Source: Paraburkholderia bryophila (GTDB taxonomy: Bacteria > Pseudomonadota > Gammaproteobacteria > Burkholderiales > Burkholderiaceae). From it: DNA of 64,000 nucleotides. The notes under the pieces were generated by a model that was not told the origin of the DNA, made no database searches, and was given only the letters and a program-made list of their open reading frames with translations. Location of the stretch: NCBI RefSeq assembly GCF_013409255.1, contig NZ_JACCAS010000002.1, forward strand, positions 2,842,001-2,906,000, in the 5' to 3' direction. Positions 43,785 through 51,750 of this stretch are shown in pieces. Positions within the stretch are counted from its first letter, which is position 1. Every line of letters begins with the position of its first letter. The translations under genes were made by a program, and so were the position numbers.

Positions 43785-44792
43785 ATGCAAATCGATCTTC
43801 CCGTCGTGTGGGCTGCGATCATCGGCTTCGGCGTGTTTCTCTACGTGATGCTGGACGGTTTCGATCTCGGCATCGGCCTGCTGTTTCCGTTCTTCGAACA
43901 GAAAGCCGACCGGCAAGTGATGCTCAATACCATCGCGCCGGTCTGGGACGGCAACGAGACCTTTCTCGTGCTCGGTGGTGCCGGACTCTACGGCGCGTTC
44001 CCGGTGGTCTATTCGACCCTCTTGCCGGCGAACTATCTGCCGCTGATCCTGATGGTGGTGGGCCTGATCTTTCGCGGTGCGGCCTTCGAGTTGCGCGCGC
44101 GAGCCACGCGCACGCAGCATGCGTGGGATCTGGCGTTCATGGCCGGGTCGGCGTTGGCGGGGTTCTGTCAGGGCATCGTGCTGGGATCGCTGCTGCAAGG
44201 CATCAAGATCGTCGACGGCCGGTTTGCCGGCGATCCGTTCGACTGGTTGTCGCCGTTCAGCCTGTTGTGCGGCATCGGCGTGCTGACCACTTACGCGACG
44301 CTCGGCTGCGGCTGGCTCATCCTGAAGACCGACGGCGACCTGCAGCGCCGCATGCGCGAGGTGATGGGGCCGCTCGTGAGCGTGCTGCTCGGGGCCATGG
44401 CGGTGGTGAGTCTGTGGACCGTGATCGGCTTGCCGGCGGTCGCGCACCGCTGGTTCGGCAGCGGCAAGCTCGGCTGGTTTCTGCCGGTGCCGATTCTGGT
44501 GGTGGCCTGCGTGTGGGGGATTTTTCGCACGTTGCGGCTGCGGCATGAAGCGACGCCGTTCCTGCTCACGCTCGCGCTGTGTTTTCTCGGCTACAGCGGC
44601 TTGCTGATCAGCATCTGGCCGAACATCGTGCCGCCTTCGCTGACCATCTGGGAAGCCTCGTCGAGCCATTCGAGCCAGATGTTTACGCTGGTCGGCACGG
44701 TGATCGTACTGCCGGTCATTCTCGTCTACAACGTGATGCAGTACCGCGTATTCCGTGGCAAGGTGCGCGAGGGCGATGCCGGTTATCACTAA
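43785..44792 (+). CDS. cioB: Cytochrome bd-type quinol oxidase subunit II
   Basis: A 335-residue polytopic protein: FYVMLDGFDLG-like start (VFLYVMLDGFDLGIGLLFPF), the WDGNETFLVLGGAGLYGAFP segment, and multiple membrane helices characteristic of CydB/CioB. Together with CioA it forms a terminal oxidase that tolerates cyanide, low oxygen or oxidative stress. No small CydX-like gene lies directly after it, but a DUF2474-like gene is found at 47489-47635. Confidence 0.88.
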   Translation: MQIDLPVVWAAIIGFGVFLYVMLDGFDLGIGLLFPFFEQKADRQVMLNTIAPVWDGNETFLVLGGAGLYGAFPVVYSTLLPANYLPLILMVVGLIFRGAAFELRARATRTQHAWDLAFMAGSALAGFCQGIVLGSLLQGIKIVDGRFAGDPFDWLSPFSLLCGIGVLTTYATLGCGWLILKTDGDLQRRMREVMGPLVSVLLGAMAVVSLWTVIGLPAVAHRWFGSGKLGWFLPVPILVVACVWGIFRTLRLRHEATPFLLTLALCFLGYSGLLISIWPNIVPPSLTIWEASSSHSSQMFTLVGTVIVLPVILVYNVMQYRVFRGKVREGDAGYH

Positions 44793-44869
44793 GTGGTTTG
44801 ACGCCGGACAACATCGCCGCGTGTGCGGAACACGCGGCGACGGACTCAGCGACAGACTACCGGCGCCGC

Positions 44870-45673
44870 TTACTCAACCTGGCTCAACGTCACCGACGCT
44901 TCGCTCGTCAGCATCAGGAAGGTCAGCGTTTCGCGCAGATAGAGTCGCACGGTCGTCTCGGTATGGCTCACATAACCGATCGACACGTCTTCGCCGAGGT
45001 GCAATTCGAAGTCGCCGCCGCGCATGGACAGCACGCTGCCGCCCGCGAGTGCCGGCGCCCAGATGATCTCGCCGTTCACGATCCGCTTGATGTGTTCGAG
45101 GATCGGATAGCCCTGGTCGCGGGCTTCGCCGAGCGCCGTGTAGGCATCGGCGCCGAGCAGCACGGAATAGGGGCCGTCCACGCCGGCCAGCCGCAACTGT
45201 TCGAGCGCTTCGCTGATCGCGTTCGGATAGTCGCTGATGTCGGCCGGCAGCGCGAGCACCGGATTCGACGAACCCTCACGCAGTCCGCCGATGCCCGCCG
45301 CCTGATAGCCGTCGAAGATCGCCCGGTCTTCGGCGTAGGCGAGCTGCCTGGCCGCTTCTTTCGCGGGTTGCCAGTCGGCGTCTTTCGCGCCGCGCAGCAC
45401 GCTGTCGATCGCTTCGCGCTGCAGTTCGAACGGCACGGTCAGTTCGACCAGGCTTTTGACTTCGGCCAGCTTCGCCACCACGCCTTCCTGCGGCGCGCCG
45501 ATCGTGGTCTGATGCCCGGTGCCGACGCCGGACAGTTCCGTGCCGCCCGGGCCCTTGACGTCGACCACACGGCGGCCGGCTACGCTGCGTTTGAAGGTGC
45601 GCGCCACTTCCTCTTCGAGTTGCGACCAGGCGGCGCGGGAGATGGGGGCCAGCTCGCGATGCAGATTGTTCAT
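44870..45673 (-). CDS. Encapsulin shell protein (linocin-M18 family)
   Basis: A 267-residue HK97-fold shell protein: MNNLHRELAPISRAAWSQLEEEVARTFKRSVAGRRVVDV at the front, FELQREAIDSVLRGAKDADW, AEDRAIFDGYQAAGI, and the C-terminal SIGYVSHTETTVRLYLRETLTF. These are typical of family 1 encapsulins that form a ~24-nm T=1 compartment. Its ATG overlaps the DyP peroxidase stop by four bases (ATGA), so shell and cargo are made together. Confidence 0.92.
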   Translation of the reverse strand: MNNLHRELAPISRAAWSQLEEEVARTFKRSVAGRRVVDVKGPGGTELSGVGTGHQTTIGAPQEGVVAKLAEVKSLVELTVPFELQREAIDSVLRGAKDADWQPAKEAARQLAYAEDRAIFDGYQAAGIGGLREGSSNPVLALPADISDYPNAISEALEQLRLAGVDGPYSVLLGADAYTALGEARDQGYPILEHIKRIVNGEIIWAPALAGGSVLSMRGGDFELHLGEDVSIGYVSHTETTVRLYLRETLTFLMLTSEASVTLSQVE

Positions 45674-46779
45674 GTTGGGCGATTCCCTTTAGTGAGTCCG
45701 GTGAGTCCAGTGAGTCCCTTGAGTGAGCCGATATTCAGCGAGCCTTCGTGATGCGGCTCGGTGGATGACGACGCGTCGGACGGCGTGTCGACCGCCGCGG
45801 CGGGTTGCGGCTCGCGGTCCGCGAGTTCGTCGAGCTGGGTGGCCGACGGAACGAAATACAGGCTGCCGGTGACCGCGCGGCTGTAGTCGAGCAGCCGGTC
45901 GTAGTTGCCGGGCGGACGGCCGACGAACATGTTCTCCAGCATCTGCTCGATCGGCGCGGGCGAGCGCGCATAGCCGATGAAATACGTGCCGAATTCGCCC
46001 GAGCCCGGGCGGCCGAACGACATGTTGTCGCGCAGGATTTTCACTTCCTTGCCGTTCTCGGTCAGCGTGGTCAGCGAGCTGTGCGACCGGGATGGTTTCA
46101 CCGCAGCGTCGAGCTCGATATCCGACAATTTCTTGCGGCCGATAATCAGTTCCTGGGTCTCGACGGGCAGCGCGTTCCAGCCCGCCATGTCATGCAGGTA
46201 CTTCTGCACGAGCACATAGCTGCCGCTCTCGAAGTCCGGGTCTTCGTCGCCGATGAGGGTGAACTGCACCGCCTCGCGGCCCGCCGGATTTTCCGTGCCG
46301 TCCACGAAGCCCACCAGGTCGCGCATATCGAAGTAGCGGAAGCCGTGTACTTCGTCGACCACGGTCACGGCGTCGCCGAGCGGCGCCAGCAACTGCGTGG
46401 CGAGCTCGAAACACAGGTCCATATGTTCGGCGCGAATGTGCAGCAGGATGTCGCCCGGCGTCGCGATGGCCTGGCGTTCGCCCGTGCCGAATTCGCGGAA
46501 CGGATGCAGACGGGCGGGGCGCGGTGCGCCGAACAACGTGTCCCATGCGTCGGAGCCGAAGCCGCACACGCACGAGAGGTCGCCGGCCGGCACGCGCTTG
46601 CCGACGGCGCGCACCAGCGCGGCGATGTCGCCGGTCCACGCGCGCACTTTTTCCACGGCGTCGCTGTCGCGGGCAAGGGTCGCGACCAGAAAGATCGCGC
46701 TACGGGTGAGGTCTTTACAGATGCCTTGCGGCTCTGGGGGATCGGCGCGTTCTGGAGTGTCGAGGAGTTCTTTAGTCAT
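45670..46779 (-). CDS. DyP-type heme peroxidase, encapsulin cargo
   Basis: A 369-residue DyP peroxidase: GFVDGTENP holds the catalytic Asp160, H233 in KPSRSHSSL is the probable proximal heme ligand, and R250 lies in VKILRDNMSF. After a Pro/Ser-rich linker, the C-terminus GSLNIGSLKG (residues 346-355) matches the encapsulin cargo-loading peptide. It is extended by GLTGLTGLT, encoded by a 9-bp tandem repeat. The start at 46779 (MTKELLDTPE) is chosen because the extra N-terminal part of the long frame is unrelated to DyP. Confidence 0.9.
   Translation of the reverse strand: MTKELLDTPERADPPEPQGICKDLTRSAIFLVATLARDSDAVEKVRAWTGDIAALVRAVGKRVPAGDLSCVCGFGSDAWDTLFGAPRPARLHPFREFGTGERQAIATPGDILLHIRAEHMDLCFELATQLLAPLGDAVTVVDEVHGFRYFDMRDLVGFVDGTENPAGREAVQFTLIGDEDPDFESGSYVLVQKYLHDMAGWNALPVETQELIIGRKKLSDIELDAAVKPSRSHSSLTTLTENGKEVKILRDNMSFGRPGSGEFGTYFIGYARSPAPIEQMLENMFVGRPPGNYDRLLDYSRAVTGSLYFVPSATQLDELADREPQPAAAVDTPSDASSSTEPHHEGSLNIGSLKGLTGLTGLTKGNRPT
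45692..45718. repeat. 9-bp tandem repeat encoding the GLT units of the DyP tail
   Basis: Three units on the plus strand, GTGAGTCCG, GTGAGTCCA and GTGAGTCCC, read on the minus strand as repeating Gly-Leu-Thr. The unit differences are silent or near-silent, and the repeat stays in frame, so copy number can vary without breaking the protein. Confidence 0.75.
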
Positions 46780-46996
46780 CGGATTGAATGTGATTAGGTC
46801 GTGACGAATTCCGATCGCAATGAAACGACTGTCGCCAACGGATGTTATACCGGCCGGGCACTTCATGACCGCCAGGCTGCCTATGCGAACGTTGCACACA
46901 TCGCGCACCTTGTACGCAGGCATCCCGGATGCGGGCTTATCATGAGAGCGGCGAGCGAATTGGGTTCGCCGCGACCAATCCCCGGAGCCACCGATC

Positions 46997-47437
46997 ATGA
47001 CGTCGCCCGCTAGCGAAGATCAGATTCATCAAGCCATCGACACGTTCTATCGCGCCTTCGAGCAGAAGAGCATCGCCTTGTTGCGAACCGTCGTCACGTC
47101 CGACTGGGAGTACGTGCCGGAGCCTGCCGGCGTGGCGCCGGGACCGGACCAGATGATTCCGATTTTCGAGGACATCGCCACGGCGATGCCCGATATGCAC
47201 GTCACCATTCTCGACGTGCTGATTCACGGCGAGCGGGTCGGCGTGCGCGCGGAGATCAGCGGCACGCAAACGGGGAAACTGCTCGGTATTGCGGCCAGTT
47301 CCAAACCGATAAAATTCGCGATTCACTCGTTCCATGAGATGCGCGGCGATCTGATTGCGAAAACCTGGCACCTCGAGGACTGGCTCGCGGTGTTCCGGCA
47401 ACTGGGGCAGTTGCCGGCGTCGCTCGAGCGGCCCTGA
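46997..47437 (+). CDS. SnoaL-like ester cyclase family protein
   Basis: A 146-residue alpha+beta-barrel protein: IHQAIDTFYRAFEQKSIALLRTVVTSDWEYVPEP, then FEDIATAMPDMHVTILDVLIHGERVGVRAEISGTQTG and the C-terminal HEMRGDLIAKTWHLEDWLAVFRQL. This is the SnoaL/ester-cyclase pattern. Substrate unknown. It diverges from the DyP/encapsulin operon. Confidence 0.82.
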   Translation: MTSPASEDQIHQAIDTFYRAFEQKSIALLRTVVTSDWEYVPEPAGVAPGPDQMIPIFEDIATAMPDMHVTILDVLIHGERVGVRAEISGTQTGKLLGIAASSKPIKFAIHSFHEMRGDLIAKTWHLEDWLAVFRQLGQLPASLERP

Positions 47438-47488
47438 ACTTCGCGGTTAGCGAGTTGCACGGCGGCCGGGCGATGATTGGCGTTCATG

Positions 47489-47635
47489 CTAATGGCGCAT
47501 GGCCGCGGCGATCATGAGATGAAACGGCAGCACCAGCAAGGCCGTTCCCGCGACGCCGAGCAGCCACAGGGCAATGAACCATAAGAAGCGGTGACGCGCC
47601 GGTTTGGTGGCGTCACGGCGGGCGTTGGGTGACAT
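47489..47635 (-). CDS. Small membrane protein resembling DUF2474 (CioZ/CydX-like)
   Basis: A 48-residue protein (MSPNARRDATKPARHRFLW...) with one transmembrane helix (FIALWLLGVAGTALLVLPF). The R-x-x-W-F-x-x-L-W-x-x-G-V pattern resembles DUF2474, a small subunit linked to cyanide-insensitive oxidases. It is on the opposite strand from cioAB, about 2.7 kb away with the encapsulin operon between. The assignment is from memory of the family pattern. Confidence 0.5.
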   Translation of the reverse strand: MSPNARRDATKPARHRFLWFIALWLLGVAGTALLVLPFHLMIAAAMRH

Positions 47636-47695
47636 GCGTGTCGCTCCAGTCGGCCAGGTTTCTCGTCGCAATGCGGACCTGCAAGGAAGCACTGC

Positions 47696-47755
47696 GCGCA
47701 TCGCATCGCGCATCGCACCGCGCATCGCACCGCGCATCGCACCGCGCATCGCACC
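47696..47755. repeat. 12-bp tandem repeat (CGCGCATCGCAC unit)
   Basis: Several near-identical copies of a 12-bp unit (with variant CGCATCGCGCATCGC at the left edge) fill this stretch between the DUF2474-like gene and the LacI-family gene. The low-complexity array may be a slippage hotspot; the spacing equals about one helical turn, so it could also bind a protein in phased fashion. Confidence 0.65.
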
Positions 47756-47869
47756 GTATTATGCGCGACCTACCGGCTACGCGCCCACTCGACGCCGCCG
47801 CTTGATGTGCCGCAACGGCGGTGCGATGATCCTGTCCGTCGCCGTTTCCTTTCCCTCGCCCGGACGCGC

Positions 47870-48907
47870 ATGCCCAGTTCCAACCGCCGCAAGACGAGCA
47901 TGACCGACATCGCGAAGGCCGCCGGTGTCAGTGAGGCGACGGTCGACCGTGTGTTGAACGGCCGTGGCGGCGTGTCGCGTGAGAAGGAAACCAGCGTGCT
48001 CGAATGGGCGCGCAAGCTGAAGATCGATCGCGCGCTCGAAGCGGTTTCGGTGCGCTGGCTGCGCATCGCGATCCTGATGCAACAGCCGGTGGCGCCGTAC
48101 TACGTGTCGTTGAAACAGGGCTTCGAGGTCGCGCAGAAAACCTTCGAGGCGCAGCGCGTGATCTGCGCGGTCACGTATTTCGACGGCCTCGAACCGGCCC
48201 GCGTGGTCGATACTATTCACCGCGCCACGCAGAAGGCGGACGCGCTCGTGATCGTCGCGTATGAGCACCCGGACATCACCACGGCGTTGAGACAGATCAT
48301 CCGTGCGATGCCGGTCGTCACGCTGGCGAGCGATCTGCCGGGCACCGGGCGGCTCGCCTATGTCGGTATCGACAATCGCTGCGCGGGACGGGTGGCCGGC
48401 GAACTGGTCGGCCGTTTTCTCGGCGAGGCGGGCGGCAAGGTGCTGGTGCTGACCGGCATGCACGATTTCCTCGGCCACGAGGAACGCGAAAGCGGTTTTC
48501 GTTCGGTGCTGCGGCGCCGTTTTCCGAGCTGCGACATCGTGGAGACCGTCGAGAGCCGCGAGCAATCGGCCGTCACCGAGCGCCTGATTCGCGACGCCTT
48601 CCGGCGCTACCCGGACCTGCGCGGCATCTACAACATCTCAGTGGGCAACGAGGGCGTGGGAGCCGCGCTCGTCGCGCTCGACCGCGTGCGCTCGACTGTG
48701 TTTGTCGGGCATGAACTCAACGAGGGAACGCGGCGCCAGTTGATCGAAGGCACGCTCGACGCCGTGCTCGACCAGAATCCGGGCGGCGAGGCGATGCGTG
48801 CCATCGAAATCGTGCTGCGGCACTACCATCGCGATCCAGGCGTCGCGTTGCCGCATCAGATTCCCGTCACGGTGTTGCTGCGCGAGAATTTGCCGCTCAG
48901 CGATTAG
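47870..48907 (+). CDS. LacI-family transcriptional regulator
   Basis: A 345-residue regulator: N-terminal LacI helix-turn-helix SMTDIAKAAGVSEATVDRVLNGRGGVSREKE, then a periplasmic-binding-protein-like effector domain (LRIAILMQQPVAPYYVSLKQGFEVA...). Starts at ATG 47870 or 47900. It is convergent with the Rieske gene at 48953 and is the obvious candidate to control the desaturase/Rieske/PhyH locus. Confidence 0.87.
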   Translation: MPSSNRRKTSMTDIAKAAGVSEATVDRVLNGRGGVSREKETSVLEWARKLKIDRALEAVSVRWLRIAILMQQPVAPYYVSLKQGFEVAQKTFEAQRVICAVTYFDGLEPARVVDTIHRATQKADALVIVAYEHPDITTALRQIIRAMPVVTLASDLPGTGRLAYVGIDNRCAGRVAGELVGRFLGEAGGKVLVLTGMHDFLGHEERESGFRSVLRRRFPSCDIVETVESREQSAVTERLIRDAFRRYPDLRGIYNISVGNEGVGAALVALDRVRSTVFVGHELNEGTRRQLIEGTLDAVLDQNPGGEAMRAIEIVLRHYHRDPGVALPHQIPVTVLLRENLPLSD

Positions 48908-48952
48908 CGGTGGTCACGACCGCGCCGACGATCACCATCGCGGGGCGCGTGG

Positions 48953-49297
48953 TCATGCTTCGTCTCGCGATGTCACGCCAAGCAGCACCTCGCCGTTCTC
49001 GACGCGCACCGGATACGTCTTCAGATGTACGCACACCGGCGGGCTCATCGGCTTGCCCGTGAGAATGTCGAAACGCCCCTGATGCAGCGGACATTCGATC
49101 TCGCCATCCACGACGAAGCCATCGGCGAGATGCGCGCGTTCGTGCGTACACCAGCCGTCGGACGCGAAAAAGCCCTGATCGATGCGGTACACCGCGTAGC
49201 TCGCGCCGGCGTGATCGAAGCGCATCACGTCCTCCTCGTCGATGTCGCCGGTGGCGCAGGCCACGACCCATTTGATGTCGTTTGTTTCGACTGTCAC
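48953..49297 (-). CDS. Rieske [2Fe-2S] ferredoxin
   Basis: A 114-residue ferredoxin with the Rieske cluster motif C-T-H (CTHERAHLADGFV) and C-P-L-H (IECPLHQGRFDI). It starts at GTG 49297, which has GGAGAC properly spaced; no good ATG exists. It lies 56 bp after the desaturase gene and probably supplies electrons to that enzyme. Confidence 0.87.
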   Translation of the reverse strand: MTVETNDIKWVVACATGDIDEEDVMRFDHAGASYAVYRIDQGFFASDGWCTHERAHLADGFVVDGEIECPLHQGRFDILTGKPMSPPVCVHLKTYPVRVENGEVLLGVTSRDEA

Positions 49298-49353
49298 GAT
49301 TGTCTCCGTTCTGGTTTCGTGGTTCGGTGTTCTTCGGCGTGGTTCAGCGTGGT

Positions 49354-50418
49354 TCAGGCGTTCGATTGCGCGGGGAGCGCACCCTGCGGCACGTCCCTCG
49401 CCGGCAGCGTTCTTTCGATCACATGCGTGGAATCGGAGCGCTGTTTCCACAGCGCGGGCAGCATCTCGCGATACGCCGAGTAGAGGCTCGGATAGGCGGG
49501 CGGCAACTGATCCTTGATCGCTTCATGCAGACGCGGCAGCGCGTGGAACGGCACCATCGGCAGCAAATGGTGTTCGAGGTGGTAGTTCATGTTGAGATAG
49601 AGAAAACGGAACACTGGATTGATGTGCACCGTGCGCGTGTTGAGCCGGTGATCCTTCACATTGACGGCGAGCCCCGCGTGTTGCGTTAGGCCCAGCAGTT
49701 GATGCAGCCAGCCGCCGTAGAAGCGCGGCGTCCAGATGAACATTAGCGGCAGAAAGCTGTGCAGCGCGACGGCAAGCGCGATCGTGCCGGCTACCACCGC
49801 CAGGTAAACGCGGCAAGACGCGATCATTTTCGGTTTCTCGGCGGCGGGCAGAAATGCATCCGTCGACGCATCGACGCGGCCGAACGCATGCCGCACGATC
49901 TTGCCGATTTCAAGCGGGCAGCCCACCAGACCGACGAAGTCGATAACGATCGGCCAGACTCGGGTTGGCCGCGTGACCTGAATCTCGGGGTCGCGTGTCT
50001 GGAAGTAGGTATGCGTATGGTGGCGCGCATGACTCCAGCGCCACCAGTAGCCTTCGCGGATCGTCATGAACGACGACAGGTGATAGAAGAAATCGTTGGC
50101 GCGGCGACTTTTGAACGGCGTGCCGTGCGCGAGCTCGTGCCAGCGTGCATCGCTGGACGAATAGATCGTGCCGTACACGAAGAACGCCGGCACGGCCCAC
50201 CAGCTTCCCCATGTCGGCCCCGCCACGACGCCGGACGCAATCAGCAACGCGAGCCACAGCCCGAAGTTGCGCCAGCCCGCGGCGTCGCTGCGCTTCATCA
50301 GCTCTTTGAGCACGGCGCGTGGAATCGCCGGCCGATACCACTGCTGGCCGATGCCGTCTTCGAAAGCGGTGTCGGTGACGTGAGGCGCGGCTGTGCCGTC
50401 GCCGGGCATCGAGGACAT
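49354..50418 (-). CDS. Membrane fatty acid desaturase / hydroxylase (di-iron)
   Basis: A 354-residue integral membrane di-iron enzyme with the three histidine boxes HELAHG, HARHHTH and NYHLEHH and long hydrophobic segments. It inserts double bonds or hydroxyls into acyl chains or related substrates, taking electrons from the Rieske protein encoded next. The start at 50418 follows AGGAG. The divergent gene at 50708 encodes a non-heme oxygenase. Confidence 0.85.
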   Translation of the reverse strand: MSSMPGDGTAAPHVTDTAFEDGIGQQWYRPAIPRAVLKELMKRSDAAGWRNFGLWLALLIASGVVAGPTWGSWWAVPAFFVYGTIYSSSDARWHELAHGTPFKSRRANDFFYHLSSFMTIREGYWWRWSHARHHTHTYFQTRDPEIQVTRPTRVWPIVIDFVGLVGCPLEIGKIVRHAFGRVDASTDAFLPAAEKPKMIASCRVYLAVVAGTIALAVALHSFLPLMFIWTPRFYGGWLHQLLGLTQHAGLAVNVKDHRLNTRTVHINPVFRFLYLNMNYHLEHHLLPMVPFHALPRLHEAIKDQLPPAYPSLYSAYREMLPALWKQRSDSTHVIERTLPARDVPQGALPAQSNA

Positions 50419-50532
50419 GAAGTGTCTCCTGCTGGCTGAGGTGTTCTGTCGTTGCGGGTTTCCCCTCAATGAGACAAGGAGTTCGCTGGGTCAACGATAG
50501 ATGAGCGTGCCTGTCGGATCACGTTGAAAAAT

Positions 50533-50613
50533 GATGGATTTCCATCAAACAGCGGTGCACGTCCCGTCAGACAGGGCCATGAAAATGGAAAATAAATTCC
50601 ATATTTTTTATGG
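50533..50613. promoter_or_regulatory. Three ATGGA-containing palindromes in the desaturase/PhyH divergent promoter
   Basis: GATGGA-TT-TCCATC (50533-50546), ATGGAA-N6-TTCCAT (50585-50602) and CCATA-TTTTT-TATGG (50599-50613) are all built on ATGG/CCAT half-sites. Their shared core and divergent-promoter position suggest operators for one regulator, perhaps the nearby LacI protein, though this does not look like a classic LacI-family site. Confidence 0.5.
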
Positions 50614-50707
50614 TGGCAATAAATCTTGCAATGAGCCTGGCTTGTCTTCTATGCTTGACGACAGAAGCGGACGCCGCGCCGCGCGGTCCATCGCTGAGGA
50701 GACAGTC

Positions 50708-51562
50708 GTGAACAGGATCGAACCGAAAGAAGCCAGCCCCGAAAGGGTGGTCGACGCCTTGACCCAAGGTCCTGGTGCGATTTGTCTGCGGGGGCTCTTT
50801 AGCGCAAGTCAGGTGGCCGAAGCACGTCGAGTGGTGATGGCGCATTCGGAGGATCGCGCGCAAACCGTCACGCACTTCCAGGGGCAGGCGGCTGAGGAAC
50901 AGCGGCTGCATCTTCAGCGGCGCGTGTGGAATCTGCTGGCGAAGGGGGAGGTGTTCTCGCAGATGGCCGAGCAGCCGCTGCTGGTCGGGGCAATGCGGCG
51001 CTTTCTCGGCGACGACTTCATCATGGGGTCGATCGCGGCCAACCGCATCCTTCCCAGCGGCCCTGGGCAGGAACCGCACATCGACTACCCGTACTGGGAT
51101 TACCACCTGCCCGGTACGTTTCCGCGCGGCATCAATACGTCGTTTCCGCTCAATGCGCAGGTGACGATTCCGCTCGATCCCTTCACCGCCGAGACTGGCG
51201 CGACCGCATTCGTACCGCACACGCAGCATGAGTTGCGCTATCCCGCCGAAGGCGACCGGTTCTTCGAGCGTTGCGAGCGCATGATCGCGGAGCCGGGCGA
51301 TGCGATCGTGTTCTTCGGCGCGACGTGGCACTGCGCCATGCCCAATCGCAGTACGCAGGATCGCAGCGCGGTATTGATTCAGTACCTGCCGAAGTTCGTA
51401 AAGCCGATGGAAGATTTACGCGCCATGGCCGGCGAGGACTTCGTCAGGCGGGCGAGTCCGACCATGCGTCAATTGCTCGGCCTCAATTTTCCCTATCCGC
51501 AGAACCTCGACGAGATTGCGGTGGCCACCAATGCCGAAGGGCGCAGGAACGCGATGCGTTAG
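50708..51562 (+). CDS. Phytanoyl-CoA dioxygenase (PhyH)-family Fe(II)/2OG oxygenase
   Basis: A 284-residue oxygenase: H124-x-D126 in EPHIDYPYWDYH, distal H208 in ATWHCAMPNRS, and the expected Arg for 2-oxoglutarate near RSAVLIQYLP. The GTG at 50708 follows GAGGAGA; the longer frame from 50531 reads through the operator region. Likely hydroxylates a lipid-like or small organic acid substrate. It is divergent from the desaturase/Rieske pair. Confidence 0.82.
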   Translation: MNRIEPKEASPERVVDALTQGPGAICLRGLFSASQVAEARRVVMAHSEDRAQTVTHFQGQAAEEQRLHLQRRVWNLLAKGEVFSQMAEQPLLVGAMRRFLGDDFIMGSIAANRILPSGPGQEPHIDYPYWDYHLPGTFPRGINTSFPLNAQVTIPLDPFTAETGATAFVPHTQHELRYPAEGDRFFERCERMIAEPGDAIVFFGATWHCAMPNRSTQDRSAVLIQYLPKFVKPMEDLRAMAGEDFVRRASPTMRQLLGLNFPYPQNLDEIAVATNAEGRRNAMR

Positions 51563-51750
51563 GTTGGGTTGCCTCGCGTTTCGCGTTCGCGAATCTTATC
51601 CACAGAAAATGTTCATATCCTTGTGGACAAGTCCTGGCCAACCGCGCCAACTCCTTGAACACAGAGCGTTTTCTTCGCGGGAGCAGCGAACGCGCGCGTG
51701 CATGCGTCATGTGGATAGCTACGCATTCCGCGGCTTTGTCAACCGGCGTT

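Noticed and set aside
42326..43822. A 498-residue minus-strand frame opposite cioA
   Set aside because: It is His/Gln/Arg-rich shadow sequence with no domain; cioA explains the region.
47512..47754. Long overlapping ORFs made of repeated MRGAMRGA or MRCAVRCA residues
   Set aside because: These come from reading the 12-bp array in frame; the real small gene starts at 47635 and the repeated residues are not a protein domain.
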